Below, in pieces: positions 19,831 to 25,821 of a stretch of 38,692 nt of DNA. The stretch is from Lentisphaeria bacterium. GTDB lineage: Bacteria > Verrucomicrobiota > Lentisphaeria > Oligosphaerales > Oligosphaeraceae. The DNA lies in NCBI GenBank assembly GCA_016288215.1, contig JAEEYQ010000014.1:1-38692 (forward strand), given 5' to 3'. Position 1 is the stretch's first letter. Every line of letters begins with the position of its first letter. The notes beneath the pieces were generated by a model that was not told where the DNA came from, searched no databases, and saw nothing but the letters and a program-made list of their open reading frames with translations. Both the position numbers and the translations under genes were made by a program.

Positions 19831-20218
19831 CATTCTGATTCAACGACAGTCCATGAAAATTTACCTCTTTTTGCACACAGGGCAAAATCGTCATGAATTG
19901 TCATAAATTGTCTATTGGCATGAAAAAGAAAAATGCGGGACTGGGCAAAAAAATGCAGGATAACGTTGGCTTTCGGTTTGCAAACCTGCGTTAGACGCAT
20001 TAAGGTTATATGCATTGCCAGCGGTGTATCCGCGACAGACATGAGGCTGACGCCTTGAAGATAGGGAAATGTCGGCTATATTGTTAAGGTTTTCAGTCTG
20101 CCGGTATGCAGACGTGTCCATTTTAAAGAAAGTTTATTTTATTGTTTTGTTTTAGTCAACAAGTGGTTTCGGGGCAACCCGAGGCCCGGCAAACGTCAAT
20201 CCAATCAAGGAGAAAAAA
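19831..20218 (+). promoter_or_regulatory. Long leader region of the 253-residue protein gene, with promoter and hairpins
   Basis: No gene is seen in 388 bases. A good promoter is TTGAAG (20055-20060), 16 bases, TATATT (20077-20082), giving a leader of about 130 bases. Near the start of that RNA is a perfect hairpin GTCTGC-cggtat-GCAGAC (20096-20113). Upstream lies a 12-base palindrome GGTTTGCAAACC (19975-19986) nested within GCAGG...CCTGC, and repeated AATTGTC words at about 19896-19911. A strong AAGGAG precedes the ATG. The layout suits a strongly expressed gene with a stabilised mRNA. Confidence 0.5.
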
Positions 20219-20980
20219 ATGAGCGCAATTAAAATCGTCATCATGATCATTGGTGGTATCGGTGCATTCGTCGGCATGAACAAGAGCAAGGAAGGTGCCA
20301 CGTGGGGCCAGCCCTTGGCCATTGTCTGCGCCATCATCGCCATCGTGGCAGCTCTGTGGAGCTCCATCGGCACCATGACGGGCGGCGGCCAGTCCTCCAT
20401 GGGCAACCGCGAGACCCAGTTCCAGACCATCCAGACCCAGAAGCTGGGACAGTACCTGGCCGAGAAGCAGTCCGGCTCCAAGGCCGTCGTGATTCTTGAC
20501 CCCCTGATGCCCGACACCCCCGAAAGCCCCAACGCCGCCGTCAAAGGCCTGAAGCTGGGCATTGGCTCCGCCATCAGCATCGTGAAGGAATTGGCCCCCG
20601 AGCTGCCTGAAGCCTACAAGAACAAGACCGCCGCCATCGGCGATGTGCTGCCCCCCGTGGAGAGCTGGTACACCGCGAAGGCCCTGAACGACCTGCTGAA
20701 GGACGCTGGCGATGACTATGACATGATCATCACCTTCATGGGTCTGCCTGCCCGTTTCACCCCGCCCAAAGGCAAGAAGATCGTCTTCGCCGCCGGCAAC
20801 CTGCAGTCGGTTCCCGCCCTCATCAAGAGCGGTGCCTGCGTCGCCGCCGTTGGCTATCTGAAAGATGCCCAGTATGATGACAAGCCCGTTCCGAAAGACT
20901 TCGACGAAGCCTTCAACAAGCGCTATGTCCTCATCACTCCCGAAAACATCGGCGAAGTCATTGACAAGTTCAACCACTAA
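20219..20980 (+). CDS. Unknown protein with two N-terminal membrane segments, probably highly expressed
   Basis: I do not recognise this 253-residue protein. It opens with two hydrophobic helices (about 3-20 and 33-50), then a Gly/Ser/Thr/Gln-rich linker and a soluble alpha/beta domain from about residue 85 (KAVVILDPLMPDT, YDMIITFMGLPARF, KKIVFAAGNLQSVPALIKSGACVAAVGYL) that looks like a Rossmann-type or receiver-like fold without obvious catalytic motifs. Codon use is strikingly biased to GGC, CTG, AAG and ATC. With the promoter, hairpin leader, AAGGAG site and strong terminator, this suggests an abundant membrane-anchored protein. Neighbours give no clue to function. Confidence 0.8.
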   Translation: MSAIKIVIMIIGGIGAFVGMNKSKEGATWGQPLAIVCAIIAIVAALWSSIGTMTGGGQSSMGNRETQFQTIQTQKLGQYLAEKQSGSKAVVILDPLMPDTPESPNAAVKGLKLGIGSAISIVKELAPELPEAYKNKTAAIGDVLPPVESWYTAKALNDLLKDAGDDYDMIITFMGLPARFTPPKGKKIVFAAGNLQSVPALIKSGACVAAVGYLKDAQYDDKPVPKDFDEAFNKRYVLITPENIGEVIDKFNH

Positions 20981-21006
20981 TTTCTGACCGCGATCGGTAA
21001 CCCTCA

Positions 21007-21035
21007 GGCCCGGCGCCTTTTCGCCGGGCCTTTTT
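21007..21035 (+). terminator. Strong intrinsic terminator
   Basis: Perfect nine-pair stem GGCCCGGCG (21007-21015) and CGCCGGGCC (21022-21030) with a six-base loop, followed by five T. It ends the transcript of the gene at 20219-20980. Confidence 0.95.
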
Positions 21036-21071
21036 GTTTATTGGTGTCCGACGGAAAGTCCTTCCAAAGCC

Positions 21072-21350
21072 ATGAACCTGAACTCCCCCTTTGATTCACA
21101 GACCGATTTGCAGTTTCCTCTGCTGTGGCATGGCCGTCTCATCACCATCAGCGACGCCCAGAACATCCCTCAGCTGGTTCAGGAGCTTTTCCGCTGTCTT
21201 TTGCTGAATGGCCAAATCACCCAAGGCCGCCGTTCCGGCGGCGACCGCTACCGTTCATGGCAGTTGAGCGCCACGCTTCCGGACCGCCCCACCATGGAGG
21301 CGCTGTTCCACGGTCTTGAAGAGATTCCAGGCGTCCGCATGCTGATATGA
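21072..21350 (+). CDS. Small YbeD/DUF493-like protein
   Basis: A 92-residue soluble protein. Its second half (YRSWQLSATLPDRPTMEAL then FHGLEEIPGVRMLI) resembles the end of YbeD/DUF493 proteins, which have a YHSVSITI-type strand, a helix around an LYEELG-type motif and a terminal VRMVL-type strand; the N-terminal FPLLWHGRL also fits. The family has an ACT-like ferredoxin fold and no settled function. A ribosome-binding site is weak (GGAAAG about 15 bases upstream), so the exact start is uncertain. It follows the strong terminator and must have its own promoter or rely on read-through. Confidence 0.6.
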   Translation: MNLNSPFDSQTDLQFPLLWHGRLITISDAQNIPQLVQELFRCLLLNGQITQGRRSGGDRYRSWQLSATLPDRPTMEALFHGLEEIPGVRMLI

Positions 21351-21599
21351 CCATAAAATACACAGAATCAACGGATTGCGAACTGCCGCCTGCATGCAGC
21401 ATCTTCCATTTCTTGATGTTTTCCCGCTATTATCATTCAAACGCCGGTATGGTCAATCTTACTCTGTTCTCATTATCATAGATTACGTAGAAATACAACA
21501 ATCTACAAAAGCGGTAAGATTATTTCTTTGCTTGATTCCACCATCGTCAAAATGCGGACATGCGCCCGATGACTGGCCTAATGACGATGAGGTTGCCGG

Positions 21600-21875
21600 C
21601 TAGAACAGGTCGCTGTGAGTGCCCGTTCTTGCAAGGGTAAGCACAAGGATGTCGTTCTCCTTGTAGTAGATAAGAAGCCAGTCTGGCGCAATATGACATT
21701 CCCTATGTCCTGCATAATCGCCGCCGAGAGCATGGTCATGATACGCTTCGTCCAGTACTTTGCCAGAAGCAAGCATGGCGATGACAGCGTCAAGTCGTGA
21801 CATGTTCAAGCCGCGTTTTTGCATAAGCTTGTAGTCCTTGCGGAAATGGGAGGTCATCCTGATTGTGTATTTCAT
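21600..21875 (-). CDS. yafQ: YafQ-family mRNA interferase toxin
   Basis: A 91-residue RelE-superfamily toxin of the YafQ branch, expected to cleave mRNA at the ribosome and halt translation. The active-site residues line up with E. coli YafQ: His48, His61, Asp65-Trp66, His87 and Phe91, within the signatures GHRECHIAPDWLLIYY and LARTGTHSDLF. All appear intact, so the toxin is probably functional. The open frame extends upstream to 22025, but the ATG at 21875 overlaps the antitoxin stop as ATGA and gives the family N-terminus. Confidence 0.93.
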   Translation of the reverse strand: MKYTIRMTSHFRKDYKLMQKRGLNMSRLDAVIAMLASGKVLDEAYHDHALGGDYAGHRECHIAPDWLLIYYKENDILVLTLARTGTHSDLF

Positions 21876-22147
21876 GAATTCAAATCTTTTATAAGCTCTT
21901 CCACATTCGCGTAGGACTTGGCGTTGGGATCGTGCGCCAGCCGTTCGGCCTCGCGCATTGCCGCAAGAGTTGTTGCATTTGGCTTGGGATACATGCAGAT
22001 GCGGAACGGTATGGCCTGGTCGCAAACAGCTTGGCGCAGGAACACACTAATGGCAGTGGTCATGTTCAATCCTAGAGCGGCAAACAACTCCTCCGCCTCT
22101 TTCTTCAAAACACTGTCAAGTCTGACATTGATTGATGATGTACTCAT
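21872..22147 (-). CDS. dinJ: DinJ/RelB-family antitoxin
   Basis: A 91-residue antitoxin. The N-terminal ribbon-helix-helix part SSINVRLDSVLKKEAEELFAALGLNMTTAISVFLRQAV is typical of RelB/DinJ and should dimerise and bind the operator. The C-terminal half should wrap the toxin. It overlaps the toxin gene by four bases, antitoxin first, which is the usual order. GGAG lies nine bases before the ATG within the operator region. Confidence 0.93.
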   Translation of the reverse strand: MSTSSINVRLDSVLKKEAEELFAALGLNMTTAISVFLRQAVCDQAIPFRICMYPKPNATTLAAMREAERLAHDPNAKSYANVEELIKDLNS

Positions 22148-22159
22148 AATAACAATCTC

Positions 22160-22188
22160 CTGTAAATCTATTGACGTTACAGAATATA
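22160..22188 (-). promoter_or_regulatory. Promoter/operator of the toxin-antitoxin operon
   Basis: An inverted repeat CTGTAA (22160-22165) and TTACAG (22177-22182) with an 11-base spacer lies just upstream of the antitoxin. Its edge overlaps the ribosome-binding site, and a TATATT -10 box (minus strand, 22183-22188) abuts its other end. This placement suits autorepression by the antitoxin or toxin-antitoxin complex. Confidence 0.65.
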
Positions 22189-22443
22189 GCAGTTATTCCA
22201 TAAAATACAAACCACCAGCCAACAAATGCGACCCCACCAGCAGGCGGTAGTGGATGCCACCTTGCGTCACCTTTATTTTCTAAACGCCTTCAATTATCAT
22301 TCACAAGTGGTTCTATTGTTGCCTTCGTTCCTTCACAAAAATTTACTTCCATCCGCCACGCTTTTCAACCGCGTGCACTGAATGGACGAGGTGGCTCGTC
22401 CCAAAAGAAGATTTTGCGTAGGAGATGTTTCATGGTCATGCGG
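22189..22443. other. Intergenic stretch between the toxin-antitoxin operon and the small membrane protein gene
   Basis: No supported gene. It contains one copy of the diverged direct repeat (22361-22394). Short open frames here match nothing I recognise. Confidence 0.4.
22361..22394 (+). repeat. Diverged direct repeat, copy A
   Basis: The segment shares TTTCAACCGCGTG exactly with 23059-23070 region and continues with ATGGACGAGGTGGC against ATGGATGATGTGGC. With copy B it brackets the small membrane protein gene and the signal-peptide-like ORF. Confidence 0.7.
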
Positions 22444-22851
22444 TCAGCACGAAGCCCAAGCCTGGATTACGATAAAAGACCAGAAGAAGGCAAGTGCCTC
22501 GAAAATTGAGACACAAAAACACAGGATGATTGAGCGCCGAGGCTTGATCATAGCCCAAACCATGGTCGTGAAAAAGCCAATGGCGCTGATGCAATAAGCT
22601 AAAACAATAAGGGGAACAGCTATTGAATTCGGAAGGTACAAATGAGATGTGTAGAGCTCTGAAGCATTAATACACTCAATCACCCAGACCAATTCACAGA
22701 GCAGTATGGTTATCAACTGCGTAGCAGCCACAACTCCAACGCCACGTGGCAGAGGCGGCAACAACAAAAACGCCCTTACGCAGATTGCTCCCCAAAGCAG
22801 GATCAGGACAAACAGCAGAAATGCGATGAAACCTGGCTCAAAAAACATCAT
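22444..22851 (-). CDS. Small integral membrane protein of unknown function
   Basis: I do not recognise this 135-residue protein. It has four hydrophobic segments (about 8-30, 39-60, 77-98 and 106-131) with few charges, so it should be a four-helix inner-membrane protein with short loops. ATG codons at 22851 and 22848 are adjacent; AGAGGA lies five bases before the first. It lies 50 bases downstream of a 20-codon signal-peptide-like ORF on the same strand and between two diverged direct repeats, which suggests an accessory module. No motif reveals a function. Confidence 0.6.
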   Translation of the reverse strand: MMFFEPGFIAFLLFVLILLWGAICVRAFLLLPPLPRGVGVVAATQLITILLCELVWVIECINASELYTSHLYLPNSIAVPLIVLAYCISAIGFFTTMVWAMIKPRRSIILCFCVSIFEALAFFWSFIVIQAWASC

Positions 22852-22901
22852 GCAATCCTCTCTATTTCATTTTCTTCCCGCAGGGAGATTGTCCAAATGC
22901 T

Positions 22902-22964
22902 TCAAGCAGAGGCATTAAGGGAGGCAATTCCACACAGCAACAATAAAGCGAACTTGAGTTTCAT
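22902..22964 (-). CDS. 20-codon ORF that reads as a complete signal peptide
   Basis: The ORF encodes 20 residues: a Lys-rich start (MKLKF), a hydrophobic core ALLLLCGIA and an ending LNASA that looks like a signal peptidase I site, then TGA. It is either a very short secreted or leader peptide, or the remnant of a truncated secreted protein. Skipping one base at GCT-TGA would add 13 residues (EAFGQSPCGKKMK). A GAGAGA stretch upstream is a weak ribosome-binding site. It may be co-transcribed with the downstream membrane protein gene. Confidence 0.35.
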   Translation of the reverse strand: MKLKFALLLLCGIASLNASA

Positions 22965-23056
22965 TGTTTCTCTCTGTAATTTCTGCACAGAGGTCATTCA
23001 CACTCGATGACCCATTCATTGCTCGCCACTATCCTAATCTACCCTGTCAACCGCGC

Positions 23057-23091
23057 ATTTCAACCGCGTGTCACGAAATGGATGATGTGGC
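23057..23091 (+). repeat. Diverged direct repeat, copy B
   Basis: Second copy of the repeat at 22361-22394, with shared TTTCAACCGCGTG and a similar tail ending in GTGGC. It ends a few bases before the MITE-like element begins. Confidence 0.7.
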
Positions 23092-23098
23092 AAGAACG

Positions 23099-23249
23099 AT
23101 TAATCTGAACCATTCACTTTTAGGGTGACCTATTCCATGCTTGTTTATGCTCAACTGATGGGACAACCTAATTAGGGAGACTCTAATCTCCGCATATTTG
23201 AGTTCAAAATGATGAATATGGAACCCTAAAATGAATGGTTCAGATTAAT
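23099..23249. mobile_element. MITE-like element with 27-bp terminal inverted repeats
   Basis: Left end 23099-23126 and right end 23223-23249 are inverted repeats differing by a single extra base (core ATCTGAACCATTCA and TTTTAGGGT). The interior is about 96 bases with no coding capacity and contains the palindrome CCTAATTAGG. A TA dinucleotide flanks each end when the repeat is read from ATCTGAACC, as expected of IS630/Tc1-mariner-type insertions. The right repeat supplies the TAA stop codon of the 668-residue membrane protein. No transposase is encoded, so it would depend on one in trans. Confidence 0.7.
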
Positions 23250-25251
23250 GTATTGGAATGATGAAGCCGATGTCGTCCGTTGAACGAAGGCCACCGCCGT
23301 CGATGCCGTCCGACCCCACGCTCCAGATTCGCACGGCATCCACGGTGCGCCATTCCGTCTTGAATGTATATTTTTGCGGACGCGAAAACTCCGCCGCCTG
23401 CTCCTCCGTCATCCCCATTAGCTTTTGCACCTCTGGAGGGATGTCTAACGGCTCCGGATTATCATTTGTTTGAAAGTGTTCCTCTGGCGTCTCGTATTTG
23501 CCGACGGTGTATTTCAGTGGCTTGCCAGAGAAGGGATCCTCCGGCAAGTCGTCCATGACGTCTGGCCAACATCCATTTTCGCGACGCGCCAATTCCGCCG
23601 CAATCATCCCCTGTGAAATCCGAAATTCCGCAAGTCTGCGTGGCATGGTCTTCGTGCCAACAAGGCGCACTGATTTGGCAAGCATTCTCGCGAAGAGGCC
23701 ATTTGGCTTCTGAGGGAAGTCTGAAAAGTCATTGATCAGATGGCTTCTTGCCAGCGCCGCCCCTTCCCGTCCAAGCAGCGTGAATGATTCAGGGCAAAAC
23801 AGGAGCAGCCCACGCATTGAAGATTCCGTATTGTCTATTGTTTCTATCATGCACGAAGCATGGCCCATAATCATATGCTTATGCATGAGTGGAATGTGGC
23901 GTTCCTTCTCAATCAACCGTTCCGACTGTTCACGCAGCCACTTCTCATCGGCAAGTCCACTGGCGATAATCCGTGAAAGCGCATCGGTGCGCATGGACTC
24001 GATTGCGCCCCATACCATGCCAGAAACAAAGCCATAGTCATTTAGGAATGAGGAAGTTATGTTGTCCATCCGCTGAAGGGCCTGCTGCGCGGAAAGGATA
24101 TCATTCGCCTCCAAAGAGAGCCGGACGCGCCACAGCTCCAAACGCGCCATTGCCCTGCATTTGGACATGATGTCCGAATATGCCTTGTCATAGGTGGTTC
24201 CAAACTCACGTTCAGGCAGTGGTGGCGGTTCGTTGAGCATCTCCTCGCATCGCCGCAGTTCAGGGGATTCCATGAAAGCGGCCTTCCACTGCTTGTTGAT
24301 TTCAGGTGGCAGGACGGCGTTTGGATAACCGACAATGGCGTCGATGCCGTCATACTGCTCGTTCAGAGTGGTAAACTCCACATTAAGGCCGACAAGTTCG
24401 TCCCAAAACGACTGGTCGATTTGGCCGCTCTTCCGATACAGCTCAACAAGCGACGTGTTGTTGATGCCGACTTCCCAGAAGGAATTCAGTTCCCTTTTTG
24501 CGTTTCGGTATGAATGCATCGCCTGCAATGCCATGACTACGCTCACAAGATACATTACAGCGAAGACAATCCACAGGGCGGCGACGCCCTTCCCGAAAAG
24601 TGTCCTGAATGGCAAGCCCCCTGCCTTCGCGATGACCCTGCCGCAGAGAAGATAAGCGGCCACAAGAAGTGCGATGCAACAGATTGCAGGCAGCCAAAGA
24701 TGTCCATATCCGACAAGATGGAAGAAGTCGAACTTCGGTGAGACTGCCAAATTGCATGGCTGCAGAAGGGATTGAAGGCTCGCGGCCTTGATGTTGAGAT
24801 GCAACGCCGCGCCTATCAGTAGCGGAACAAGCGCAAACAGCCAGTCATGAATCTTGACGGCAGGATGGAAGGAATAGACGAGTTCCCAGAAGATAAACAG
24901 AAATACAAAGACGGTCGTCGCCATCTTCAGATGCTCAGGGGAAACCGCCCATACCAAGAGAATCAGCATGGCGCACACGAACAAGACGCCTGCGGAAACC
25001 TTTGAAATGGCCTTCTTCGGACAGAAGTGAAAGAGGCAAACCAACGAATAAATCACCGCAACGACTGTCAGAAACAACACGACGCCGAACAACGTCGTCC
25101 CGATGTTGGTATCGCGCAGGAAGACAGGCAGGGCCACGCCCACAAGAAGCGGCCAGAAGCATCGTTGAAGAATGATGAGAAGCGTCAGACCGAAGAACGC
25201 GCCCTGCGCGGCTTCGTCCCAGAAGAAGATTTTGCGGAGGAGGGGCTTCAT
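23245..25251 (-). CDS. Large membrane protein with a pseudopilin-like C-terminal motif
   Basis: A 668-residue protein of no named family. The first third carries about seven hydrophobic segments (residues ~15-250). The middle is soluble and helix-rich. The C-terminus contains an ordered motif set, NGCWPDVMDDLPEDPFSGKPLKYTVG, then VRIWSVGSDGIDGGG and DDIGFIIP, that resembles the DPFGxPLxY...WSxGxDG...DI ending of type II secretion GspG-like pseudopilins and related planctomycete/verrucomicrobial proteins. The stop codon lies in the terminal repeat of the adjacent MITE-like element, so the last residues (IPIH) may have been altered by insertion. The ribosome-binding site is weak (GGA six bases before the ATG). 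Confidence 0.65.
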   Translation of the reverse strand: MKPLLRKIFFWDEAAQGAFFGLTLLIILQRCFWPLLVGVALPVFLRDTNIGTTLFGVVLFLTVVAVIYSLVCLFHFCPKKAISKVSAGVLFVCAMLILLVWAVSPEHLKMATTVFVFLFIFWELVYSFHPAVKIHDWLFALVPLLIGAALHLNIKAASLQSLLQPCNLAVSPKFDFFHLVGYGHLWLPAICCIALLVAAYLLCGRVIAKAGGLPFRTLFGKGVAALWIVFAVMYLVSVVMALQAMHSYRNAKRELNSFWEVGINNTSLVELYRKSGQIDQSFWDELVGLNVEFTTLNEQYDGIDAIVGYPNAVLPPEINKQWKAAFMESPELRRCEEMLNEPPPLPEREFGTTYDKAYSDIMSKCRAMARLELWRVRLSLEANDILSAQQALQRMDNITSSFLNDYGFVSGMVWGAIESMRTDALSRIIASGLADEKWLREQSERLIEKERHIPLMHKHMIMGHASCMIETIDNTESSMRGLLLFCPESFTLLGREGAALARSHLINDFSDFPQKPNGLFARMLAKSVRLVGTKTMPRRLAEFRISQGMIAAELARRENGCWPDVMDDLPEDPFSGKPLKYTVGKYETPEEHFQTNDNPEPLDIPPEVQKLMGMTEEQAAEFSRPQKYTFKTEWRTVDAVRIWSVGSDGIDGGGLRSTDDIGFIIPIH

Positions 25252-25349
25252 GGTTGTCCGTATAATTCATGGTTGTTTCGGCGTGGTTCAAAAAAGGGGT
25301 AACACCCGCCACCCACAGAAACCACAATTGTACTTAATATAATACCCCC
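25252..25349. other. Short gap upstream of the membrane protein gene
   Basis: No gene. An AT-rich stretch TACTTAATATAATA at 25331-25344 could hold promoter elements for the membrane protein gene on the minus strand. Confidence 0.3.
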
Positions 25350-25639
25350 TCAAATTTTACAAACCCCAATTTCTGTTTCTTTTATGGGTTTCAGAGCTGT
25401 CCCATAAATGCTGAAAATTGGTGGTTTCAGAGCGCGCAGGCTGTCGCAGATGTCGTTCAGTCTCAGGACATTGGCCAGATGCGCGTACGGCATGGCGCAC
25501 GACATGGCCATCACATGGCTTGTGGTGCAGAAAGCCGAGTCTGTATCCTGTGCCTGCGGGCAAGGTTTTCAATGATTCTGTCGGGTATCCGGCTTGCAAT
25601 TTGCACAAGGCTGGACATAGTATGCTTCTGTGGGCTCAT
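25350..25639 (-). pseudogene. Frameshifted, truncated IS4-type transposase N-terminus
   Basis: From ATG 25639 (preceded by AGGAGG and four bases) the frame reads SSLVQIASRIPDRIIENLARRHRIQTRLSAP and soon hits a stop. One base out of phase, the next frame continues TSHVMAMSCAMPYAHLANVL then RLNDICDSLRALKPPIFSIY, ending at a stop at 25350-25352. The two halves together match the N-terminal DUF4372-type region of IS4-family transposases (motifs RHxIQTR, HxxAMxxAHLA and LNDICD). The catalytic DDE part is absent. A single-base frameshift near 25520-25530 and 3' loss make it a dead remnant. Confidence 0.8.
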
Positions 25640-25821
25640 GTCACCTCCTGTGGTTGCATGGTAGGCTTCCATCAATTTGTCATGATTCCGCATTTTTCAA
25701 GTTTGCCGTTCAGTTATGGGACGGCTGTGAAATATAATTAAACCACGGATTTACATAGTTTTACACAGATTTTATGTGCCAGACTGTGCCAATCTGTGAA
25801 ATTGCTTACCAAGAAGCAAAA
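25640..25821. other. Intergenic stretch with degenerate short repeats before the glycosidase-like gene
   Basis: At 25742-25800 imperfect repetitions of TTTACA/TTTTACACAGATT and CTGTGCCAATCTGTG words occur. No gene is supported: the frame from 25774 into the next CDS lacks a ribosome-binding site. AAATATAATTAAACC at 25730-25745 may include a -10 box. Confidence 0.4.

Noticed and set aside
21376..21603. A 75-codon plus-strand frame between the DUF493-like gene and the toxin
   Set aside because: No ribosome-binding site, atypical composition, and it ends inside the toxin gene on the other strand.
25774..25821. Longer N-terminus for the glycosidase-like protein
   Set aside because: The first ATG of the frame lies in degenerate repeat sequence without a ribosome-binding site; the next ATG at 25822 starts the conserved-looking sequence.
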